A stretch of DNA of 64,000 nt from Anaerofustis stercorihominis DSM 17244 (GTDB taxonomy: Bacteria > Bacillota > Clostridia > Eubacteriales > Anaerofustaceae). Each line of letters opens with the position of its first letter. Position 1 is the first letter of the stretch. The notes under the pieces are model-generated. The model did no database searches and was not told the DNA's origin. It saw nothing but the letters and a program-made list of their open reading frames with translations. Where the stretch lies: positions 39,156 to 103,155 of the forward strand of contig NZ_DS560017.1 of assembly GCF_000154825.1 (NCBI RefSeq). The letters are read 5' to 3'. The position numbers and the translations under genes are program-made. This document shows positions 32,960 through 41,339 of the stretch, in pieces.

Positions 32960-33334
32960 ATGAGTGAAAAATTTGATAAAATTATTGAAGAAGTAAAATC
33001 AATGTCAGTTTTAGAACTATCTGAATTAGTTAGTGCTTTAGAAGAAGAATTTGGTGTAAGTGCCGCAGCTGCACAAGTAGTAGTTGCAGGTGATGCAGGT
33101 GCTGCAGGCTCAGCTGCTGAACAAACAGAATTTGATGTAGTATTAACATCAGCAGGAGATGCAAAACTTAAAGTTGTAAAAGCTGTTAGAGAAGTAACAG
33201 GTTTAGCACTTAAAGAAGCTAAAGAAATCGTTGATAACGCTCCAAAAGCTATTAAAGAAGGCGCTAGCAAAGAAGAAGCTGAAGAAATCAAAGCTAAAAT
33301 CGAAGAAGTTGGCGGACAAATCGAACTTAAATAA
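32960..33334 (+). CDS. rplL: 50S ribosomal protein L7/L12
   Basis: This 124-aa acidic protein has an N-terminal dimerisation helix ([21 protein letters not shown]), an Ala/Gly hinge and a factor-binding C-terminal domain ([36 protein letters not shown]). A strong terminator and repeats follow; rpoB does not. Confidence 0.97.
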   Translation: MSEKFDKIIEEVKSMSVLELSELVSALEEEFGVSAAAAQVVVAGDAGAAGSAAEQTEFDVVLTSAGDAKLKVVKAVREVTGLALKEAKEIVDNAPKAIKEGASKEEAEEIKAKIEEVGGQIELK

Positions 33335-33349
33335 TTTAACGATTATTTT

Positions 33350-33379
33350 AAAAAGACCATCGTATGATGGTCTTTTTTT
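33350..33379 (+). terminator. Terminator of the rplJL unit
   Basis: Stem AAAAAGACCATC/GATGGTCTTTTT. Its T run joins directly to module D3. Confidence 0.93.
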
Positions 33380-33489
33380 GACTATCCGAAGACTCGAAGA
33401 GTCTTGAATATTTTAGCTTTGATAAAATATTTTTATATGAAATATAACGGACAACATGAGCAAATTCCATTTATGGCTATTTGCGAATT
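33380..33489 (+). repeat. Hairpin-array module D, copy D3
   Basis: GACTATCC, then AAGACTC-gaa-GAGTCTT (33389-33405), AATATTTTA/TAAAATATT (33407-33431), TTATAT-gaa-ATATAA (33433-33447), ACATGAGCAAAT and TATTTGCGAATT. It lies directly against the rplL terminator rather than inside another repeat. Confidence 0.88.
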
Positions 33490-33514
33490 TTAATCTTTTA
33501 TTAAAGAAACAACA

Positions 33515-33561
33515 TTCCTAGGGGCTCTGCCCTTAAAAACCTGACCATTCTTTGCTTGTCC
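33515..33561 (-). repeat. Type B repeat (right part), interrupted by module D4
   Basis: GGGGCTCTGCCC hairpin half and CCATTCTTTGCTTGTCC, which is the left arm and loop of the variable hairpin. The partner arm AGAATG appears only after module D4 at 33696. The type B core follows at 33748-33800. Confidence 0.78.
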
Positions 33562-33694
33562 GACTCGCAAATATTGCTGCTGCAAATCCGCTGCACAGCA
33601 TAACTTCGAAATCGTGTTATTAATTGTGTTTCACACATATAAAATTGACTTAAGTAAATTTTAGTAAGCCTTCTTCGAAGTTTTTTAATAGTCA
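33562..33694 (-). repeat. Hairpin-array module D, copy D4
   Basis: In minus orientation: GTGACTATT, CTTCGAAG, TAAAATT-ACTTAAGT-AATTTTA, TGTGT/ACACA, AACACGATTTCGAAG, GCGGATTTGC, ATATTTGCGAGTC. Its hairpins are similar to D2, so these two copies share a recent origin. Confidence 0.83.
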
Positions 33695-33815
33695 CAGAAT
33701 GAACAAAACGACCCCGCTGGGCGAGGTGCCTAAGCCTTCGTGGAAGAGATATTAAACTTACTGAAGTTATTCATCCGCATTTTACCTAAGAGATTTACTA
33801 CCTTTAATTTAAGAT
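33695..33815 (-). repeat. Type B repeat (left part) after module D4
   Basis: AGAATGAACAAAACGACCCC, then the reverse type B core GAGATATTAAACTTACTG and the outer edge ACCTAAGAGATTTACTACC. Confidence 0.75.
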
Positions 33816-33834
33816 AAAACTTTTTATGTTAGGG

Positions 33835-34013
33835 GAATGGGGTAGCGACTGTTTCACAAAATGCGGGTAGCATTTTGTAGAAAATCCAGTCGCTATAAGC
33901 CACCACGGCGATTGAGTGGCGTCCTTTAATCCAAAAATTTGGACGAGCAAATTTTTGGTGGGGTGCGGGGCGAAACCCCGCAGGAAGGTTTAAGGGCTGA
34001 AAGCCCTTATTCA
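33835..34013 (+). repeat. Structured repeat, type A (copy A12, best-preserved)
   Basis: In order: outer stem AGCGACTG/CAGTCGCT, inner CAAAATGC-gggta-GCATTTTG, GCCAC/GTGGC around CGGCGATTGA, variable hairpin CCAAAAATTTG-gacgag-CAAATTTTTGG, GCGGGG-cgaaa-CCCCGC and AAGGGCT/AGCCCTT. All six hairpins are intact. It ends at the stop of the acetyltransferase gene. Confidence 0.9.
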
Positions 34014-34636
34014 ACATTTTTGGTATAAACAAAATACCTTTCCCTTTGATTATTAAAGACGACTTCCTTTTCGTCTTTTTTCTCAAATCCGTTGTAATCG
34101 TAAAAAGAATAATCGCACTTTGAATCTGTAAATAAATAGAACGTGTCTACATTTTCTTTTTTCATGTAGCTATAAAAGTCATTTAATAATTTTTTCCCTA
34201 TCCCCATGCCTTTCATATTTTTATCCATCGCAAAAAGGACCAGCTCTCCGTTCGTATGGTCTTTTACTTTATCGTAAAGCTGTTTATCCGCTTCACCTTC
34301 TTTATTTCCTTCTTTTATGGCTTTCCTTCCGTCCTTTGTCAAAAATAGAGATGAAGCATGGAAAACGGTTTTGATAAGATATTTCAAATTATATCTAAGC
34401 TTATATGTGTTATCGCTTCTTCCGAGTATAACTCCTATTACTCTTTCTTCGTATATCGCTACTTTTGAGTAAGTATGCCTTATCAAAAGTTCATATAAGA
34501 ATATCATGCTCATTTTATCAGCGACTTTTTCATTATCTCCAAAGTCGGGTTCTATCCATGTTTCATATAATAATCCTTTTATTTCCGGTAAGTCTTGTTC
34601 TTTTAATTCTCTCAATTTGATTTTATCTTGTGTCAT
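34007..34636 (-). CDS. GNAT-family acetyltransferase
   Basis: This 209-aa protein has a GNAT fold. The acetyl-CoA loop is in FAMDKNMKGMGIGKKLLNDFYSYM (Q/R-x2-G-x-G/A-like GMGIGK, about 140-150), and a C-terminal YDYNGFEKKDEKEV strand matches the common F-Y-x-x-x-G-F end. CGGAGG sets the ATG at 34636. The substrate cannot be read. Its last bases overlap the edge of repeat A12. Confidence 0.88.
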   Translation of the reverse strand: MTQDKIKLRELKEQDLPEIKGLLYETWIEPDFGDNEKVADKMSMIFLYELLIRHTYSKVAIYEERVIGVILGRSDNTYKLRYNLKYLIKTVFHASSLFLTKDGRKAIKEGNKEGEADKQLYDKVKDHTNGELVLFAMDKNMKGMGIGKKLLNDFYSYMKKENVDTFYLFTDSKCDYSFYDYNGFEKKDEKEVVFNNQRERYFVYTKNVE

Positions 34637-34666
34637 TATGTCCTCCGTGTAATGATATTCTATCAT

Positions 34667-35559
34667 ATTTATATAAAAGTTCCAGTGTTCTTGGTTTTAA
34701 AAGAATATGAAATTTATTGACTGAGGGGGTTTACAAAAATAGTCAATGGATTATACTTGTTATTAACCGAGGCGGTTAAGGGGAGTATATGTTCTTTTTA
34801 GGAATAAAAAGAACCAAAATTTCTCCTAGGCTCAGTGCCTTATCCTTTGCCGTAAGAGATGCAAAAGTATGGATACGTAAATAATATGGGCGGTATTATA
34901 TTTACGATTTGATATATGTTTTATAATAAGTTTTGTTTATATTATTAGATCAGAAAATATTTAGCTTAAGTGATATTTTAATAATAAAATGTTAATTAAT
35001 TTATTATATTAGATTTTTATAATTATAAACATAAGAACCAACATTTAAAATAAGTGTGTTTCTAATCTTTGGTTATAAGGGACAAAAAAGCTATGTATGA
35101 AAATCATATTTTTTGAATTAACGAGAACAGAAGAATCGAAATTTCCGTGGGGTAGAGTGATCAAGCTTTTTGTAAATGAACATGAAACTAGTTATATATA
35201 ATAATGGCAAAATAATATTTATAAGATGATACATATTTAATAAGAAGCTTTTAAGCACTGAGTCAGGATATATTTTTGCTTGAAATATATTAAAATAACT
35301 TAACTTGAGCTATGAATTTTAACCGATTATATAGTTTTAACTTAAGTATGATAAATTACTTTGGTTATTGATACATAGCCTTGATTTTGAAACAATGTAT
35401 AAAAATCCAAGTTTTAAGTTATATATATGATATTTTATTATGTATTTATTGGTGATGACTTTGGGGCTGCATGGTATATAATCAATAAATAGTTTAATTA
35501 TGAAATATATACATTAGATTGATTTTTAGTAAATAAATAATGTTGATAAGAGGTCAAAT
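34667..35559. other. Long gene-free AT-rich stretch
   Basis: The only structure seen is a decayed repeat at 34785-34862. The remaining sequence shows no ORF with a ribosome site, no tRNA and no recognisable RNA. Confidence 0.6.
34785..34862 (-). repeat. Divergent type A remnant with its own hairpin arms
   Basis: GTTCTTTTT-aggaat-AAAAAGAAC is followed by CCAAAATTTCTCCTAGGCTC and GTGCCTTA. This is the same order as at 105-190 (ACTTTTT/AAAAAGT, ACCAAAAAATCTCCGCTC), with different but pairing arms. Confidence 0.6.
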
Positions 35560-36177
35560 ATGGTAGAAATAAATGAAAAGTTCTATTCTCTTGAGGAGGA
35601 AAAACAGCTTAGGATAATAAATGCGGCTATGGAAGTATTCTCAAAGAATGACTACAATAGAGCCGTTACGGACGATATTGCGGCAAAGGCCGATATATCA
35701 AAGGGTCTGTTGTTTCACTATTTTAAAAATAAGAAGACCTTATACATGTTTATATATCAATATGCAATGAAGCTGGTTTCGGATAATATAGACCAAAGCG
35801 AGATCGGAAAAATAACCGATTTCTTTGATTTGCTTGATTACGGGGCGGAGATAAAAATAAATCTTTTGGAAAAAAATCCTTTTCTTATGGATTTTTGTCT
35901 GAGATGTTTTTATAACGATAAAGAGTTGATTTCGGATGAAATCAATGAACAGCTCGCCGAGTTATATGAAGATAGTTTTGAGCTTTATTTTTCCAATCTG
36001 GATTTATCGAAATTCAAGAGAAAAGAAGATGTTTACGAGATTTATAAAATGTCCATATGGATGTGCGACGGCTACATGCATGAAAAGAGAATGAAACATG
36101 AGAAAGTAAATATTGATGAACTGCTTGTGGAATTTAATAAGTGGATGGAGATATTTAAGAATAATTTTTATAAATAA
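35560..36177 (+). CDS. TetR-family regulator
   Basis: This 205-aa protein has an N-terminal TetR HTH (about 15-60: RIINAAMEVFSKNDYNRAVTDDIAAKADISKGLLFHYFKNKKTLY) and a C-terminal ligand domain. GAGG lies before the ATG. The ABC exporter genes start 194 bp downstream in the same direction and are the likely target. The ligand is unknown. Confidence 0.9.
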   Translation: MVEINEKFYSLEEEKQLRIINAAMEVFSKNDYNRAVTDDIAAKADISKGLLFHYFKNKKTLYMFIYQYAMKLVSDNIDQSEIGKITDFFDLLDYGAEIKINLLEKNPFLMDFCLRCFYNDKELISDEINEQLAELYEDSFELYFSNLDLSKFKRKEDVYEIYKMSIWMCDGYMHEKRMKHEKVNIDELLVEFNKWMEIFKNNFYK

Positions 36178-36371
36178 TATAATAGATTTATATATTATTT
36201 ACGGATAATCGCAAAGATTTATCGGTGTCTGTGAATGACCTTTAGAATTTTGATAATGTATGCTATCAAAACAGTTCTAAAAAGGGAAAAAGTATAAACA
36301 CTAACAGTTATTAAATCAAAGAGAAGAGATCCTCTTGTCATAAATAATGAAACAGCAATAAGGAGAGCAAA

Positions 36372-37259
36372 ATGAGTGTGATAAAAATAGAAAATCTGAC
36401 TAAGGATTACGGAAGTAATAAAGGCGTATTCGACCTTAGTTTTGAAGTCAAAAAGGGAGAAGTCCTAGGCTTTTTAGGTCCCAACGGGGCAGGGAAGACA
36501 ACTACGATAAGAACGCTTTTGGGGTTTATCAAAGGGGATAGGGGAAGTGTAAGTATAGACGGGCTGGATCCTTTTAAAAATGCGGAGGAAGTAAATAAAT
36601 CTCTCGGATATCTGCCGGGAGAAAATTCTTTGATGGACGAAATGAAGGGGGACGATTTCATAAAGTTTATCGCAGACATGAAGGGGATGAATAACTTAGA
36701 CAGAGCCGACGAGCTGAAGGAATTTTTTGAACTTGACGCAAGCGGTAAAATCAAGAAGATGTCTAAGGGGATGAAACAAAAAATAGGCATAGTATGTGCT
36801 TTTATGAATTCCCCGGATATACTCATTTTAGACGAGCCTACAAGCGGACTGGACCCATTGATGCAGAATAAATTCGTGGAACTGATTTTAAAAGAAAAGG
36901 AAAGAGGAGCTACGATTTTGATGTCATCTCATATATTCGAAGAAATAGAGAAGACCTGTGACAGGAGCGTAATAATCAAAAACGGAAGGCTTGTTCTTAC
37001 CGAAGACATAAATAAATTAAAGGAAAATAAGAACAAGAATTTCAGGATAGAATTTAAAAACGAATTCGAAGCTAAAAATTTTGCGGCTATGTTCATGAAT
37101 ACTTCCATTAAAGATAAAGTCGTCAAGGTCGGTGTAAAAGGGAATATGGACGAATTCATAAAGAAGCTTGCGTCTTTTGATGTAATTGATATTGATATCG
37201 AACAGCAAAGCCTTGAGGAGCTTTTTATGCATTTTTACGGAGGCGAAAATAATGATTAA
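36372..37259 (+). CDS. ABC transporter ATP-binding protein
   Basis: This 295-aa ATPase has Walker A GPNGAGKTT (about 38-46), signature MSKGMKQKI (about 132), Walker B ILILDEPTSGLDP and an H-loop SSHIFEE. It fits the drug/antibiotic exporter subfamily. GGAGAG precedes the ATG. It overlaps the permease start by 8 nt. Confidence 0.95.
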   Translation: MSVIKIENLTKDYGSNKGVFDLSFEVKKGEVLGFLGPNGAGKTTTIRTLLGFIKGDRGSVSIDGLDPFKNAEEVNKSLGYLPGENSLMDEMKGDDFIKFIADMKGMNNLDRADELKEFFELDASGKIKKMSKGMKQKIGIVCAFMNSPDILILDEPTSGLDPLMQNKFVELILKEKERGATILMSSHIFEEIEKTCDRSVIIKNGRLVLTEDINKLKENKNKNFRIEFKNEFEAKNFAAMFMNTSIKDKVVKVGVKGNMDEFIKKLASFDVIDIDIEQQSLEELFMHFYGGENND

Positions 37260-38052
37260 TTTAACTTTACTGAAAAAAGAAATAAAGTCCAACTATAAAA
37301 TACTTCTTATATTCATAGGTGTACTTACTCTTTATTCTTCGATGATAATAAGCATGTTCGACCCTAAGCTGGGCGAAAGCTTAAAACAGATGGCTGAAAG
37401 CATGCCGGGTCTTTTTTCCGCATTTAAAATGTCTGACCCCGGAAGTACCATGATAGAATTCATATCAAATTATTTATATGGATTTTTATTTGTAGCCTTT
37501 CCGATGATATTCTCCATAATCCTGTCAAACAGGCTTATAACAAGATATATCGACAAGGGTTCCATGTCCTATATATTATCCACTCCCAACAGAAGAGGAA
37601 AAATAATAGCAACATGGATATTTACTATGATACTTATGGTATTGATTTTGATAGTGTATGTGACTGTACTTTCAATAGTTTTAAGTCAGGTAATGTTTGA
37701 GGGTGAACTTGATATAGGAAAATTCCTTGTAATGAATATAGGGCTGTTCGGACTTCAGGCTTTTATCGTCGCATTATGCTTTATGTTCTCATGTATATTC
37801 TCCGACAGCAAGTATGCTCTGGGATTATCTGCGGCTTTTAACGTCGGTTTTCTTCTCATTCAAATGCTTTCTCAGGCGGGAGATAAGTTTGAAAAACTTA
37901 AATACTTAACTCCTCTTACTTTGTTTGATACGAGCGGGATCGTAGCAGGAGACGAGAGTTCGTATATATGTATGGGTGTATTATATCTGCTTGCTGCAGT
38001 TATGTTTATAATAGGAGCTTTGGTGTTTTCTAAGAAAGACTTATCGGTGTAA
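37252..38052 (+). CDS. ABC-2-type transporter permease
   Basis: This 266-aa membrane protein has six predicted helices, with a long extracytoplasmic stretch between helices 1 and 2 (MFDPKLGESLKQMAESMPGLFSAFK...). That layout is usual for ABC-2 permeases. GGAGG sets the ATG at 37252, overlapping the ATPase gene. The pair forms one exporter, probably as two ATPases and two permeases. The cargo is unknown. A terminator follows. Confidence 0.9.
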   Translation: MINLTLLKKEIKSNYKILLIFIGVLTLYSSMIISMFDPKLGESLKQMAESMPGLFSAFKMSDPGSTMIEFISNYLYGFLFVAFPMIFSIILSNRLITRYIDKGSMSYILSTPNRRGKIIATWIFTMILMVLILIVYVTVLSIVLSQVMFEGELDIGKFLVMNIGLFGLQAFIVALCFMFSCIFSDSKYALGLSAAFNVGFLLIQMLSQAGDKFEKLKYLTPLTLFDTSGIVAGDESSYICMGVLYLLAAVMFIIGALVFSKKDLSV

Positions 38053-38056
38053 ATAA

Positions 38057-38086
38057 TAAAACGACCTTTGGTAGAGGTCGTTTTTT
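38057..38086 (+). terminator. Terminator of the ABC exporter
   Basis: Stem AACGACCT/AGGTCGTT plus six Ts. Confidence 0.9.
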
Positions 38087-38191
38087 ATTTGTATATTTGA
38101 AGGGAATATGTTTATAGCTGTGTCAAAGCTAATGGTTATGATTTAGGTTGATCAATATTGAACGCTTTTTGGGGTGTTAGTAGATAATTAA

Positions 38192-38228
38192 GGGGCGCGG
38201 AATCTGACGAAGTCAGGCGTAGTGCCCC
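38192..38228 (+). repeat. Hairpin element E, copy 1
   Basis: GGGGC...GCCCC outer stem, an internal loop GCGGAAT opposite GCGTAGT, and an upper stem CTGAC/GTCAG. Element E copy 2 (57407-57444) keeps the internal loop exactly but has different upper arms (CTGC/GCAG). Confidence 0.7.
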
Positions 38229-38362
38229 GTGAGAGCAGATTATTTAAGTTTATTAGTTAAGTTCTTGTGATTTGGGTGGTATTTTGTAGTATAATAAATA
38301 TAGTAAAAGATTTTGATATTTATATCTAAATTGTTCGTTATTATATAAAAAGGGGAAATGAT

Positions 38363-41187
38363 ATGAAAAGGAACAAACTTGTTGTTATATTTGTTTTTTC
38401 ACTGTGCATAATGTGTTTTAGAAGTGCCTGCGTGTCTGCTCAGAATAGTGATACATATAATACAAATAAAACTAGCAACTATTCTTATACGCTGTGGGAA
38501 GAGTTTAATTCGGATGATGATAAGTTGACATTTCAAATTATTAATAATACGCCAGGTTCTAAAAAAGTATCCGTAAGCGAAGGTCCTGATTGTAGTGGGG
38601 ATATTATAATCCCAAGTATTATAAATGGTTATACTGTCACTTATATTCCTGATAACAGTTTTAATAGTAGAAGTAATAAAATAACAAGTATTGAAATACC
38701 GGGTACTGTTGAAATTATTGATGAATTCGCTTTTTATGAGTGTTCTAATTTAACAAGTATAAAATTATCCGAAGGAACTAAAAATATCAAATCACGTGCA
38801 TTCTCTAATACCGGAATTGCAGATTTGAATATTCCCAAAACAGTTGAAATTATTGGTGATTATGCTTTTGCCGGATGTAGTGAACTTACAAATTTAGAAT
38901 TGCCGGAAGGTTTATTGTCCATAGGAAAGGAAGCTTTTTCAGCTACCAAGATTTCAACGATTGATATTCCCGATACCGTTACGGATATCGGTAGCTTAGC
39001 GTTTGCCGGTTGTACTTATTTAACAGATGTAACTTTACCTAAAACAATAAACAAAATATCAAGTGGTTTATTTCAAGATTGTGGTATAAAAAGTATTGTG
39101 ATTCCCGATACTGTTAAAATGATAGATGGGTTATCATTTTTAGGCTGCATTAATTTAACTGAGATTATACTTCCAAAAGAACTTACTTTTATAGGTAATG
39201 GTGCCTTTTCTCGAACAGGACTTAAAAGTATAGATATTCCGGATAGCGTCACTGAAATAGAAGATGCTTCATTTGCTTACTGTGAAGATTTAGTAAGTGT
39301 AACATTGTCTAATAATATTAAAATTCTTAAAGATTATACATTTTCAGAAACTTCTTTGAAAAGTATTGTGATACCAAGTAATGTAGAAAAAATTTGTGAT
39401 AGTGTTTTTAGAGATACATACTCTCTTGAGAACGTAACTCTTAATGAAGGATTAAAGTATATAGATAAATATGCATTTTATAATTGTGAAAATTTAAAAG
39501 CAGTAAATATACCTGATACGGTGACCTTTATAGGGCAGTCGTCCTTTTATGGGTGCGTAGGTTTAAGTAGTATAATTATACCTGATAATGTCAGTACTAT
39601 AGGAGATTTTGCTTTTGATATGTGTAAAAATATAAAGTTGGCTGTTATAAAAGCCGTAAATCCTTCAATTGGCAAATATTCATTTAATTTTACAGATAAT
39701 TCATATGATGATAGTATTATTATAGAAGCTCATGCTAAATCAAGTGTATATACTTACTATTATAATAAATTGAAGCCTCTTGGTTATAAGTTTAAATATA
39801 ATAATATATGTTCACTAGGAGATGAAAATATCATAGATGCTACATGTACTTCAAAAGGAGAAAAGAGTAGAACGTGCAGTGTATGTAAATATAGAAAAGT
39901 TGATGAAATTATTCCAATGCTTCCTCATGACTTTAATGAAGAAATACAATTGGAACCAACTTGTACTGAATTTGGACTTATAGTAAAAACGTGTAAAGTT
40001 TGCAGTAAAGTTGAAGATGTACAGATTGATAAGTTGGGACATGATATGCATATTATAGGAGAAACTCCGGCAACATGTACGGAGTCTAAGATAATTCATA
40101 AAATATGTTCTAGAGAATGCGGGTATACTCAGGATATAATGGAAGGATTACCTAACGGACATGATTATGAAAGTTTTGTAAGTTTGGAGCCTACTTGTAC
40201 AAAAGAGGGCAGTGAACATAAAGTATGTAAAGTTTGTCATGATACTAGGGATGAGGTTATATCATCTCTCAGACATGATATGAAAACTATAAGAGAAACT
40301 TCCTCAACATGTACTAAAGCTGGAATTTTACATCAGGAATGTTCAAGGAATTGTGGTTATAAAGAAGATAAGTTTGTAGGTAATGCATTAGGTCATAAAT
40401 TCAATAAAGTTGTTATTGCAATCCTTCCTACGTGTACTGAAAATGGATTAATGTATAAAGTATGTAATGTATGTAATGAAATAATGCCAAATTCCGAAAT
40501 GGAAATAGAAGTTTTAGGGCATGCTTGGGATAGAGGTGTTGTAGCTCAAAAGGCAACTGTGAGTCATAATGGAGTTATGAAATATACTTGTACTCGTGAT
40601 AAATCCCATTAAAAACTTCATCTATTCCAAAGCTTATCATTGGTTCTCTTAAAACTAAAGCATCAAGCTATAATTATAATGCAGTTAAGTTAAGTTGGAA
40701 TAAAACTTCTAACGCAAGCGGATATTATATTTATAAATCAACCAGCTTAAAAGGTAAGTATACTAAAATAAAGACACTAAGTAATAAAACCACATCATAC
40801 GTAAGTTCAGGACTTATATGCGGTAAGTATTATTACTTTAGAGTTGTTCCATATAATAAATCGGATAAATTAATTCTCGGAAACAAATACAACACCGTTA
40901 AAGTTAAACCTTCCCTAAAAAGTCCGTCCGTTAAATTAAAAAGTGGAAAGAAAAAAGCGATAGTAAAATATAATAAAGTATCAGGTGCAAGCGGATATAA
41001 GATTTATCGTTCCACAAAGAAAAGCAAGGGATACAAGCTTATAAAGACTACAAAGAGCAGAAGTTATACTAATAAAAAACTTAAAACAAAGAAGACTTAT
41101 TATTATAAAGTCAGAGCATATAGAAAAGTAGGAAAGAGTACAGTTTACTCATCTTATTCCAGTGTAAAAAAGATAAAGGTCAAATAG
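38363..41187 (+). pseudogene. BspA-like surface protein gene with a frameshift
   Basis: The first frame (38363-40612, 749 aa) has a signal peptide (ending VSAQ), about sixteen LRR_5 repeats (60-470) and six Cys-rich repeats of the form TCT-x-G-x-K-C-x-C (about 480-740). It stops at TAA 40610-40612. From 40612 the sequence continues open, one base out of phase, to TAG 41187. That part encodes two fibronectin-like repeats (SGYYIYKSTS, SGYKIYRSTKKSKGY ... KKTYYYKVRAY) as in the neighbour at 41340. One extra base in the TCCC run at 40603-40607 would join them (KSPLKTSS). Full length would be about 940 aa. It could be a true mutation, a switchable site or an assembly error. Confidence 0.85.
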
Positions 41188-41202
41188 CCTTTATCTTTTT
41201 TT
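41166..41202 (+). terminator. Terminator overlapping the frameshifted gene end
   Basis: AAAAAGATAAAGG/CCTTTATCTTTTT, with the stop codon in the loop. Confidence 0.9.
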
Positions 41203-41339
41203 GTGTATATTGAATTCATTCTATAAGTTACAAAAATATATAAAACAATCATATTTTTTGTAAAGGTTTTACCGATTTTGGTAGCTATTTTAAAATAGAT
41301 ATAATATAATCAAAGTAAGATATATTGGGGGAAATAAAA

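Noticed and set aside
32911..33291. 126-codon minus-strand frame opposite rplL
   Set aside because: It is a shadow of the Ala/Glu-rich rplL gene, with no ribosome site.
33835..34013. Reading the repeats as insertion sequences
   Set aside because: No transposase frame, terminal inverted repeats or clear target duplications were found.
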